From Bryobacteraceae bacterium (GTDB taxonomy: Bacteria; Acidobacteriota; Terriglobia; Bryobacterales; Bryobacteraceae), in the NCBI GenBank assembly GCA_030039005.1, contig JASHQT010000075.1, positions 1-7,399 on the forward strand: DNA of 7,399 nucleotides, written 5' to 3'. The notes beneath the pieces were generated by a model, which was not told the origin of the DNA, did not search any database, and saw only the letters and a list, made by a program, of their open reading frames with translations. Within the stretch, counting starts at the first letter, position 1. Each line of letters starts with the position of its first letter. The position numbers and the translations under genes are program-made. Below are positions 1 through 6,001 of this stretch, piece after piece.

Positions 1-237
1 ACGGTGTGGACTTCCATCCGCAACGCCTGCGGTATCACGGGACGATGGCACGATGTGCGCCACACCTTCGTAACGGATCTGCTCGAAAATCCGGATGTCT
101 CGGACCAGACCGTCATGGACATGGCGGGTCACGTGAGCCAACAGATGCTCAAGCATTACAACCACACCAGGACCGAGGCGAAGCGCCGAGCGGTCGCGGG
201 ATTAGAACGCCGTGCTAAGGAATCCTTTTGCTTGTAA
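1..237 (+). CDS. Tyrosine recombinase/phage integrase, C-terminal part (5' end outside window; altered 3' end)
   Basis: This is the catalytic end of a tyrosine site-specific recombinase, which cuts and rejoins DNA at attachment sites through a phosphotyrosine link. The reading frame is open from base 1, so the N-terminal part lies outside the window. Counting from the first codon, the HxxR box is at residues 17-20 (HDVR, then HTF), the Gly-His pair at 43-44 and the nucleophile Tyr at 53 in KHYNH; the nine-residue His-Tyr spacing is normal for the family. The C-terminus is odd. After AKES the protein ends FCL, and its stop TAA (235-237) lies inside the 24-bp attachment core. The otherwise matching copy at the right edge carries 28 extra nucleotides here and ends TKVTAQN. 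The left copy thus looks like a deletion derivative. The catalytic residues remain, so activity cannot be excluded. Confidence 0.88.
   Translation, partial: TVWTSIRNACGITGRWHDVRHTFVTDLLENPDVSDQTVMDMAGHVSQQMLKHYNHTRTEAKRRAVAGLERRAKESFCL
28..225 (+). repeat. Left arm of a 198-bp terminal inverted repeat (integrase 3' end)
   Basis: Bases 28-225 match the reverse complement of 7202-7399 with a single difference: G at 198 against T at 7229, a silent GCG/GCA alanine change. The match runs to the last base of the window at the right and probably continues beyond it. It lies wholly in integrase coding sequence, so it is a duplicated gene end and not a typical transposon terminal repeat. Near-identity with one synonymous change suggests recent duplication or two related integrated elements. 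It could also reflect how the assembly ended, because both window edges fall in the same repeat. Confidence 0.93.
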
Positions 238-249
238 GTTATTGGCTCC
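226..249 (-). other. Left attachment-core copy (24 bp) for the tyrosine integrase
   Basis: These 24 bases are the exact reverse complement of 7150-7173. Read on the minus strand they begin GGAGCCA, the tRNA 3' tip including CCA, followed by ATAACTTACAAGCAAAA. At the right edge the same block sits at the 3' end of a tRNA-Asn sequence, so this is inferred to be an attachment core. Beyond it (250 onward) there is no T-arm or anticodon arm. Only a short acceptor-like stretch, CTCGGGGAGCCA on the minus strand, resembles a tRNA-Asn 3' tip. The integrase stop codon lies inside the core. Confidence 0.7.
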
Positions 250-268
250 CCGAGTTGCGGGCGGCTCT

Positions 269-283
269 CGCTCTCAGAGAGCG
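269..283. repeat. Palindrome, 7-bp arms around one base
   Basis: CGCTCTC, then A, then GAGAGCG: perfect arms. It lies 20 bp inside the left attachment core. Such short dyads bind dimeric proteins such as regulators or recombination directionality factors; which protein would bind here is unknown. Confidence 0.6.
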
Positions 284-318
284 GTATTCCCTTAAGAAGT
301 AGAAGACCGTTAGGCCGT

Positions 319-334
319 CGCGTTAAATAACGCG
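319..334. repeat. Palindrome, 7-bp arms around AA
   Basis: CGCGTTA-AA-TAACGCG is a perfect dyad. Its left half plus centre (CGCGTTAAAT) recurs at 483-492 within the GCGT repeat cluster, which suggests that one protein may recognise both places. Function is inferred only. Confidence 0.6.
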
Positions 335-478
335 TAAATAGCGCTCGCTCGCCCGGCCGGGCCACCCCTGAATTCTTCGTTGAAACTCCATCTGATCCCG
401 GTAACGTCCTGTGCTATGGCGGGTTCCTCGCTTCGGCTTTACTCTCCGGATGCCTCCGGCGCTGGCACCATCGGAAAT

Positions 479-558
479 TTCCCGCGTTAAATTCCCGCGT
501 CATGCCGCGTCTAAAATGCTATTTTTCGCGTTTCTCTTGCGTTTGTCGCGACTTGCGT
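479..558 (+). repeat. GCGT-motif repeat cluster
   Basis: TTCCCGCGT occurs at 479-487 and again at 492-500, followed by GCCGCGT at 504-510, TTCGCGT at 525-531, and TTGCGT at 537-542 and 553-558. The first two copies are exact 9-mers 13 bp apart; the rest are degenerate. The cluster ends about 80 bp before the DUF2924 start. It could be a set of protein-binding sites (operator or recombinase accessory sites). The later, shorter copies could be chance in GC-rich DNA. Confidence 0.4.
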
Positions 559-636
559 CAGGGCTTCCGGAGAGCGTTCATAGACAGTGGAGGTGAACAC
601 CGGGAGCGCCTTGTCTAGGACCCTGGCCCAGAGCAT

Positions 637-1119
637 ATGAACGACGAAGTTCGAAAAGAGATCGAACAACTGCGGAGAGAGAAGACCAAAGTCTTGAAGG
701 CGCGTTACCGAGAGCTGTTTGGAGAGCAGTCGCTTTCCTCCAACCACGCCCACCTGTTCCGCCGGATTGCCTGGCGTCTCCAGGCGCTCTCTGAAGGTGA
801 CTTGACCCAACGGGCTCGGGATCGCGCTATGCAACTCGCCGCTGATTCCGAGTTACGGCTTCGGGCGCCTCGCGAGTTTTGGCGGGAGTTGGACAACCGT
901 GCCAAAGAGGTCGCCCGCGACCCGCGCCTGCCGGCTCCTGGAACGGTGCTGGAGCGGCGCTATCAAGACCGGATCATCACAGTCAAAATACTTGCGGAAC
1001 GCTTTGAATACGACGGCCTGATCTATGATTCCCTCAGCTCCATCGCCTCCAAAGTGACCGGCACTCGCTGGAACGGGTTTGCTTTCTTTGGTCTGAACAA
1101 GAAGGTGCCGCGTGGCTGA
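637..1119 (+). CDS. DUF2924 family protein (serine-recombinase partner)
   Basis: The protein has 160 residues and is recognised as DUF2924, a family of phage and mobile-element proteins typically encoded just before a large serine recombinase. The biochemical role is not established; the strict pairing suggests a regulator or accessory factor of the recombinase (inference). The family pattern is seen directly. An N-terminal helix carries RYRELFGE (23-30), then LFRRIAWRLQAL (40-51). The C-terminal half starts near PGTVLERRYQ (101-110), continues ITVKIL...FEYDGLIYDSLSSIA (114-137) and ends with the conserved TGTRWNGFAFFGL (141-153). Length is usual for the family. An in-frame TAG at 616-618 prevents an upstream start, so ATG 637 is the first possible start. 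The ribosome site in front is weak (AGGA at 617-620 is too far), which may mean low translation. Its last 8 bases overlap the recombinase start. Confidence 0.9.
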   Translation: MNDEVRKEIEQLRREKTKVLKARYRELFGEQSLSSNHAHLFRRIAWRLQALSEGDLTQRARDRAMQLAADSELRLRAPREFWRELDNRAKEVARDPRLPAPGTVLERRYQDRIITVKILAERFEYDGLIYDSLSSIASKVTGTRWNGFAFFGLNKKVPRG

Positions 1120-2638
1120 AGAAATGAAGACGATCCGCTGCGCCATCTATACCCGTAAATCGACTGAAGAGGGTCTGGAACAGGCCTTCAATTCGCTCGA
1201 TGCACAGCGGGAGTCGGGCGAGGCCTTCATCGCGAGTCAACAGGCTCGTGGCTGGATCGCATTGTCGGATCGTTACAACGATGGCGGGTTCAGCGGCGCC
1301 AATATAGAACGGCCTGCTCTCCAGCGACTGCTGGAAGACGTCGACCACGGCAGGATCGACTGCGTGGTGGTTTATAAGGTAGACCGTCTCAGCCGATCGC
1401 TTCTTGATTTTGCGCGCCTGATGGAACGGTTCGACCGTAATGGAGTGAACTTCGTTTCAGTCACTCAGGACTTTAACACCACGACCTCCATGGGACGACT
1501 GACGCTGAATATCCTCCTTTCATTCGCACAGTTTGAACGCGAAATGATCGGCGAGCGCACGCGCGACAAGCTGTCGGCGGCACGCAGGAAGGGTAAGTGG
1601 ATCGGCGGTTGGCCGGTGCTCGGTTATGACATTAGAGACGGTCGGCTGGTCGTCAATAAACGCGAAGCAGAGCAGGTTCGGGAAATCTATCGCATCGCGG
1701 CTGAAGCCGGAACATTGGAACGAGCGGTGAAGCTCTGCACCGAGGCGGGCCATCAAACGAAGGACTGGACCAGTCGGGGTGGAAAGCAACACCCAAACAG
1801 ACCGTTTCACCGTATGACCATGCGGCTGTTGTTATCCAATGTCCTTTATACCGGCTCTGTATCGCACAAGGGCATCGTCTACCCAGGGGAACACGAGCGA
1901 ATAGTGGCTCAGGAACTCTGGGAACGAGTTACTAATCAACTCGATCTGCGCAGTGCTGCACAAAAAGGTAAAGCTTGCAAGCAGCAAAGCTCGCCGCTAT
2001 TGGGGCTACTGTTCTGCAGCGAGTGCGGCAAGCCGATGCGGCTGACATACACGACCCGCCATGGCAGGCGTTATCAATACTACTCGTGCCACGAAAGGAC
2101 CACTATCTGTTCTCGGAAGCCGATCGCTACCGCCGATCTGGAATCTTGTCTGCTTCGCGGCCTGGAGCCGGCGCTGGGAGCGAACACCGCCTTGGAAACG
2201 GTTCATTCCTCGATCAGCCGGATCATAGTCAGTTCAACAAACATGTTGGTGAAATTCCATGACGGGACCCACACTGACTTGGCCCTGAAACGATCTCCGA
2301 GGCCAGGACTACCGACACGGGCAACGCAAGACGATAATGGCGGCAAGGTACCCCGGGTGAGCCGGCTGATGGCATTGGCCATCAAGTTGGAGCGTCTGGT
2401 TCGGGAGGGCAAGGTATCGAACTATCGCGCCCTGGCAGAGGCAGGCCACGTCAGCAGGGCTCGACTGTCGCAGATCCTGCGGCTGACGGAACTGGCACCG
2501 GAGATTCAGGAAGAGCTACTGTTCCTGCCGAAGGTAGCTTCCGGGCCTGACCCGATCACTGAGAGAGCACTTCGGCAGATTGCGCAGGCCATCGATTGGG
2601 ATTGGCAGACGAAGCAGTTCGAGGCAATGAAAGGTTGA
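1112..2638 (+). CDS. Large serine recombinase (resolvase/invertase N-domain, recombinase domain, zinc ribbon, C-terminal helix-turn-helix)
   Basis: The enzyme is a 508-residue serine integrase, which makes double-strand breaks through a covalent serine link and integrates or excises DNA between short attachment sites. The catalytic domain is at about 8-155: nucleophile Ser17 in YTRKS (13-17), the arginine pair in DRLSR (91-95), and FEREMIGERTRDKL (141-154), which starts the long E helix. The recombinase domain spans about 165-290. A zinc ribbon follows with Cys302, Cys305, Cys326 and Cys333. Instead of a long coiled coil, the C-terminus (about 415-475) carries a helix-turn-helix-like segment, SNYRALAEAGHVSRARLSQI (436-455), then LTELAPEIQEELL. 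This architecture is familiar among DUF2924-linked recombinases. GTG 1112 is chosen as start because GAAGG at 1101-1105 lies 6 bases before it; ATG 1124 (Met5) would be too far from that site. All key residues are present, so it looks intact. It overlaps DUF2924 by 8 bp, implying translational coupling. Confidence 0.95.
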   Translation: MAEEMKTIRCAIYTRKSTEEGLEQAFNSLDAQRESGEAFIASQQARGWIALSDRYNDGGFSGANIERPALQRLLEDVDHGRIDCVVVYKVDRLSRSLLDFARLMERFDRNGVNFVSVTQDFNTTTSMGRLTLNILLSFAQFEREMIGERTRDKLSAARRKGKWIGGWPVLGYDIRDGRLVVNKREAEQVREIYRIAAEAGTLERAVKLCTEAGHQTKDWTSRGGKQHPNRPFHRMTMRLLLSNVLYTGSVSHKGIVYPGEHERIVAQELWERVTNQLDLRSAAQKGKACKQQSSPLLGLLFCSECGKPMRLTYTTRHGRRYQYYSCHERTTICSRKPIATADLESCLLRGLEPALGANTALETVHSSISRIIVSSTNMLVKFHDGTHTDLALKRSPRPGLPTRATQDDNGGKVPRVSRLMALAIKLERLVREGKVSNYRALAEAGHVSRARLSQILRLTELAPEIQEELLFLPKVASGPDPITERALRQIAQAIDWDWQTKQFEAMKG

Positions 2639-2926
2639 GCCCCGAACCGTGGTGATACCAACCATTCCCTGAATACTAGGCCGTTGGGATGGATCAGTTT
2701 CCTCGTCTGGCGAGCGGAACTGGCCTTGAATTTTCCGGCACCGAAATCATCGTGAGCTAATCGTTGCAACGGTACTGTCCGAACTGCGGAGTTGGTCTCT
2801 TTGGATGACGTAAACTCTTAGGAAACTGTCGGCTTCCTAACCGACGAAACATTATGTTATGAATTTGTATTGGAGGCGTTTTTTTCGGGCAGCGGCTCCG
2901 GGCTTAGTTTATGGTGAGGTTGATCG
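2639..2926. other. Intergenic gap with interleaved inverted repeats
   Basis: No gene is supported in these 288 bases. A 23-codon frame at 2689-2760 ending SGTEIIVS has no ribosome site. The notable content is a pair of interleaved dyads at 2818-2844, followed about 15 bases later by AT-rich sequence (TATGTTATGAAT, about 2855-2866) that could hold a -10 element, and a run of seven T at 2879-2885 with no hairpin directly before it. I see no clear terminator behind the recombinase. Confidence 0.4.
2818..2844. promoter_or_regulatory. Interleaved inverted repeats, possible operator of the 391-residue gene
   Basis: TTAGGAA (2818-2824) pairs with TTCCTAA (2834-2840) across nine bases, and GTCGG (2828-2832) pairs with CCGAC (2840-2844). 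The two stems are mutually exclusive. They lie about 80 bp upstream of the next gene and just before AT-rich sequence. This could be an operator dyad or alternative RNA folds; no T-run follows directly, so it is not a standard terminator. Role is inferred. Confidence 0.35.
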
Positions 2927-4102
2927 ATGGACTCGACTGAAGAAATGTTGGCAAACCGTCTGAGTAAATTGTGCGGTGGGTTAGATGAAGCGGAGCAGGG
3001 TGCGATCGAGTCGACCTCGAAGTCCTGCGAAGAAATCCTTGCACATGGGGCCAAAGCAGCATCGGAGCGACGGCTCGTGGCCGGGTCCCAAGAAATAGAG
3101 GAATGGGTGATTGAGCCAGCAAACGATGGCCGCGCGGACGCCGCCGGCATCACCTTCATTGACTATGCAAATATGCTCTGGAGTCGGACAGACGCGAAAA
3201 GCGAGGAGTCTGTTCAGCAGTTTGTGGCGAATGTGGACCAGCTCGTGGAACTGCTACTTGAGGAGTATGGCATGGCCGCTGCAGGGCAAGTAACGCAACT
3301 GCACCGCGACCTCCGAAGCAACATTCAGCTCTACAAAATGAGCCTGAAAGCCTCCGCAGATGAGCGGCAGCAAGTGAAAGAGGATGAGCAGAAGAGCCAA
3401 GCGGAGACATCTACAATCCAACCTGTGGCTATCTTGCAGCATTTTACTCCTTGGCGGAAAAGGAAGAGACGGGAAGCCTACCTGAATGCGGTTTACGCGC
3501 GGCGCGTTGGCAGGGATGCGGCTGACGCGGCGCGACAAGAAGAATTACTGGACGATGCCCGTGAGTGGGCCAAAGCGGATATCCGACGCGCTGCTTCTGA
3601 TGCGCGGGATCTGACCGAACTCAAGGCGCAGACAATAAAACGGACCTGGGACGATTTTCTCGCCGCGCATCCGCATCGCGACCGTCTGCGGCTCGGATTC
3701 CGCGCGTTCGGATCAGCGATCTGGGAAGAAGGATGGCCTTCTGTTCAAGATTGTGCGGTTGAAGCCCTCGTCCACCGCATCATTCCCCCTAAACCGTCAA
3801 GTAAACAGAAGAGACGGGGCAGGCGCCCGAACACATTGCGGCGAGACGCGATTCGATCTGCCATCAACAGATATGGCGGTGACTGGCGGGATCATCTTCC
3901 TGAGATTTGCAGTGAATTGGAGGCCGCTGACGTACCCCTTGGGGATTTCCAAGCGTATAAGATTGAACTCGGCGACGGGCAGAGCCTAGGCGTATCAAAG
4001 TGGTCGGATCTGGAGTTGGCGGAAAGCCGGCAGCGGGCAAGCGTTCTTGATGCTCTTAGAAAATATTGCGATGGAGTCGGTCAGGGCCATTTTCGGATTT
4101 AA
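2927..4102 (+). CDS. Unrecognised 391-residue hydrophilic, mostly helical protein
   Basis: I do not recognise this protein. It starts at ATG 2927 with a good ribosome site (GGTGAGG at 2913-2919, 7 bases before). The composition is strongly charged, with no signal peptide and no membrane segment, so it is probably cytoplasmic. Predicted helices dominate, including a heptad-like stretch at 95-165 (QLVELLLEEYG at 105-115, then ERQQVKEDEQKSQAE at 146-160). A basic patch WRKRKRREAY (176-185) and a second one, KQKRRGRRPNTLRRDAIR (293-310), could contact nucleic acid. The C-terminal part (311-391) reads as a separate small domain with YGGDWRDHLPEIC (316-328). No catalytic motif of a known nuclease, ATPase or toxin family is visible. 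It stands alone between two gaps of over 250 bp, so it is probably its own transcription unit and may be accessory cargo. The same frame continues 20 codons beyond the stop to a TAA at 4163-4165. Confidence 0.8.
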   Translation: MDSTEEMLANRLSKLCGGLDEAEQGAIESTSKSCEEILAHGAKAASERRLVAGSQEIEEWVIEPANDGRADAAGITFIDYANMLWSRTDAKSEESVQQFVANVDQLVELLLEEYGMAAAGQVTQLHRDLRSNIQLYKMSLKASADERQQVKEDEQKSQAETSTIQPVAILQHFTPWRKRKRREAYLNAVYARRVGRDAADAARQEELLDDAREWAKADIRRAASDARDLTELKAQTIKRTWDDFLAAHPHRDRLRLGFRAFGSAIWEEGWPSVQDCAVEALVHRIIPPKPSSKQKRRGRRPNTLRRDAIRSAINRYGGDWRDHLPEICSELEAADVPLGDFQAYKIELGDGQSLGVSKWSDLELAESRQRASVLDALRKYCDGVGQGHFRI

Positions 4103-4363
4103 ATCCAATTCCTTCCCATTAAGTCCATGCCGCTGGGTCAGAAGCAGGCTGCGGAGCCTAAATAAGATCTACCGATATCCTGCTGAACTTGTAGGGGTTA
4201 TCCTCTCCGCTCGCGATCCGGATGGTCGGAGCGTATACGATTGACTAAGAATCAAGGAAACTTAGAACGGCGACTGTAACTGGCGCCATCGCCCTCGGAT
4301 TGCAGAGGTAGCCAAGCACTCTTCAGGCCGAATGGCTACACCCCTAGGGCTTGTTGTGTCGGT
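4103..4363. other. Intergenic gap, no supported gene
   Basis: Nothing coding is convincing here. An open frame at 4047-4244 overlaps the end of the 391-residue gene in another frame and has no ribosome site. GTAGCC (4308-4313) pairs with GGCTAC (4334-4339) across 20 bases, followed by the palindrome CCCTAGGG (4342-4349); no T-run follows, so a terminator is not supported. Confidence 0.4.
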
Positions 4364-4636
4364 ATGCACAATAGACGGATGTTAGAAAAGCGCTTGCGGG
4401 CACTCGAAGCTCAGGTTTGCTTCGAGCCGGTGAATGTCAGGTTGTCGGACGGCAGTATTCGGAGGATTTACGGCCGTGACGGGTACGCCATGCGCCTACT
4501 GGCAGCCGCTTTAGGATCCAAACAGTTGGCCCCCAGAGAGGCCCTCCATCTGGATCTGATTCGGCGGGCAGTGACAATTAGCGGACCGTGTGAGGGGTTG
4601 CTTGAACTGGCACGCGCCATCATGAACAGCCCTTAG
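4364..4636 (+). CDS. Small protein of unknown function, 90 residues
   Basis: I do not recognise a named family. The N-terminus MHNRRMLEKRLRALEAQ (1-17) is a basic amphipathic helix with a leucine pattern (RLRALEA), of a kind common in small phage-encoded proteins. The rest contains a short beta-like stretch, VNVRLSDGSIRRIYG (23-37), and two helices (41-50, 59-69). No transmembrane segment or signal peptide is seen. ATG 4364 is preferred because it keeps the whole N-terminal helix; ATG 4379 (Met6) is an alternative, and neither has a strong ribosome site. The gene lies 105 bp before the methyltransferase on the same strand and may share its transcript. It could be a regulator or accessory protein of that operon (inference only). 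Confidence 0.6.
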   Translation: MHNRRMLEKRLRALEAQVCFEPVNVRLSDGSIRRIYGRDGYAMRLLAAALGSKQLAPREALHLDLIRRAVTISGPCEGLLELARAIMNSP

Positions 4637-4645
4637 AAAGGAACG

Positions 4646-4699
4646 ATGGATTTCCCGAGATGCATCACCTGCCGGGTGGTAAGTCTCGCATGTTGTTAA
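4646..4699 (+). CDS. Possible 17-codon cysteine-rich leader peptide containing a hairpin
   Basis: AAAGGA at 4637-4642 stands 3 bases before ATG 4646, and the frame reads MDFPRCITCRVVSLACC to TAA 4697-4699. It has a CxxC (6-9) and a terminal Cys pair. The RNA of this stretch can fold: CGAGA (4656-4660) with TCTCG (4684-4688), an internal loop, then ATCACC (4664-4669) with GGTGGT (4675-4680, one T-G pair) around TGCCG. It lies between the 90-residue gene and the methyltransferase, where a leader or attenuator would sit. It could equally be chance; there is no conservation evidence here. Confidence 0.25.
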   Translation: MDFPRCITCRVVSLACC

Positions 4700-4741
4700 C
4701 ACTAATGGAGAAAACAGTCTCGAAAGGAGCTTAGAAAATGA

Positions 4742-6001
4742 ATGTTATCTTCGACACTAAAAGTTGAAATGTGGCCGCTCGAACGGCTAATCCCCTACGC
4801 GCGCAATGCTCGCACGCATTCCGACCGTCAGGTCGCTGAAATCGCAGGGAGCATCGCCGAGTTTGGCTTTGTCAATCCTGTGCTTGTGGATCCCGACGGA
4901 GGAATTATCGCCGGGCACGGACGTGTCATGGCGGGCCATAAGCTCAAGCTGCCCGAAGTTCCGGTGATCGTTCTAGACCATCTAAGTGAGAACCAGAAAC
5001 GAGCCTTCCGGCTTGCAGACAACCGCTTGGCCCTCAATTCCGGCTGGGACGAAGAGATGCTCCGTCTTGAATTGCAGTTAGTGGCGCAAAGCTGTAGCGA
5101 CTTGGACATCCTTGGTTTTGATCAGCGGGAGGTAGACCACCTCCTCGCCGATCTGAAGCAAAAACAGGCCGATGCCGACGAAGCGCCGCTAGTGGCGGAG
5201 GAGACGGTTACTGAACTTGGCGATCTTTGGATCCTGGGAGAACATCGTCTGCTGTGCGGAGATTCTACGAAATCTGATCAGCTCACCCGAGTCTTGGATG
5301 GAAGATCGAGCGACATGATCTTCACCGACCTGCCCTACAACGCAGCCTATGAGGGCAAGACCTCCAAGCGTTTGACGATCGTGAATGATGATCTGGGCGA
5401 CGAGTTTGGAGTGTTTCTTTCTGCAGCCTGTCAGGCCATGCTGGCCGCTAACTCGGGTGCCATCTACATCTGTATGTCGTCGCGGGAGTTGCACAACCTT
5501 TATGAAGCCTTCCGTCAAGCCGGCGGCCACTGGTCGACCTACATCATCTGGGCCAAGCATACCTTTACGCTTGGCCATTCCGACTACCAGCGGCAGTTCG
5601 AGCCGATCCTCTACGGGTGGCGGGAAGGGGGCCAACATCACTGGTGCGGGGATCGCACACAAGGAGATGTGTGGTTCGTCAACAAGCCGCGATCGAATAA
5701 AGAGCATCCCACGATGAAGCCGGTGGAACTGGTCGAGCGTGCGATTTCAAACAGTAGTCGTAAAGGCGATTTAGTATTAGATCCGTTCAGTGGATCAGGA
5801 ACCACGTTACTGGCAGCCGAACGAACTGGCCGACGTGCACGGCTCGTCGAAATCGACCCTCAATATGCCGACGTCATTGTGCGGCGGTGGCAGAGCTACT
5901 CCGGCGGGGCGGCGCAGCTTGAAACCGGCGAGGGTTTTGCCGAGCTCGGTGAACGGCGACGCGAAGCCAGGCAGCAGCTGGATAAGGAGAAAGCCGCATG
6001 A
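4742..6001 (+). CDS. ParB-like domain fused to N4/N6 DNA methyltransferase (419 residues)
   Basis: This is a two-part DNA modification protein of phage type. Residues about 9-80 form a ParB/sulfiredoxin-like domain (RLIPYARNARTHSDRQV at 15-31; IIAGHGRVMAGHKL at 55-68), thought to help bind DNA or nucleotide. Residues about 160-390 form an amino-methyltransferase that would transfer methyl from S-adenosylmethionine to adenine N6 or cytosine N4. The motif order is catalytic motif IV (TDLPYN, 195-200), HPTMKPVEL (322-330), then SAM-binding DPFSGSGTT (347-355) and EIDPQY (370-375): the beta-class order. Motif IV is unusual, DLPY instead of the common DPPY; CCG to CTG at 5330-5332 would explain it. 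AGGAG at 4725-4729 is 12 bases from ATG 4742 and 8 from ATG 4738, which opens only a nine-codon frame. No restriction partner is present, so it looks like an orphan enzyme. It overlaps DUF5681 through ATGA. Confidence 0.93.
   Translation: MLSSTLKVEMWPLERLIPYARNARTHSDRQVAEIAGSIAEFGFVNPVLVDPDGGIIAGHGRVMAGHKLKLPEVPVIVLDHLSENQKRAFRLADNRLALNSGWDEEMLRLELQLVAQSCSDLDILGFDQREVDHLLADLKQKQADADEAPLVAEETVTELGDLWILGEHRLLCGDSTKSDQLTRVLDGRSSDMIFTDLPYNAAYEGKTSKRLTIVNDDLGDEFGVFLSAACQAMLAANSGAIYICMSSRELHNLYEAFRQAGGHWSTYIIWAKHTFTLGHSDYQRQFEPILYGWREGGQHHWCGDRTQGDVWFVNKPRSNKEHPTMKPVELVERAISNSSRKGDLVLDPFSGSGTTLLAAERTGRRARLVEIDPQYADVIVRRWQSYSGGAAQLETGEGFAELGERRREARQQLDKEKAA

Larger units (their letters stand above)
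250..636. promoter_or_regulatory. Leader region before DUF2924: palindromes and GCGT repeats, no gene
   Basis: This 387-bp stretch holds no convincing gene. A 61-codon open frame at 411-596 has no ribosome site or recognisable motif. It does hold structured DNA. There is a perfect 7-bp inverted repeat with one central base at 269-283 (CGCTCTC-A-GAGAGCG), and a second with two central bases at 319-334 (CGCGTTA-AA-TAACGCG). A cluster of GCGT-containing repeats lies at 479-558. The 10-mer CGCGTTAAAT occurs at both 319-328 and 483-492. The location directly upstream of a DUF2924-recombinase pair fits a control region or a recombinase attachment site; this role is inferred. No clear -35/-10 pair could be assigned. 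Confidence 0.45.

Noticed and set aside
411..596. 61-codon open frame in the leader region
   Set aside because: No ribosome site, no recognisable motif, composition like chance translation of GC-rich DNA, and it overlaps the repeat cluster.
2689..2760. 23-codon frame ending SGTEIIVS after the recombinase
   Set aside because: Too short, no ribosome site; could be a relic but nothing supports a gene.
4047..4244. 65-codon frame crossing the end of the 391-residue gene
   Set aside because: Different frame from the supported gene, no ribosome site, no motif.
4308..4349. Stem GTAGCC/GGCTAC plus CCCTAGGG palindrome as a terminator
   Set aside because: The loop is 20 bases and no T-run follows, so terminator function is not supported.
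5189..5707. 172-codon minus-strand open frame opposite the methyltransferase
   Set aside because: It lies wholly inside a strongly supported gene on the other strand and shows no domain; it is a reading-frame shadow.
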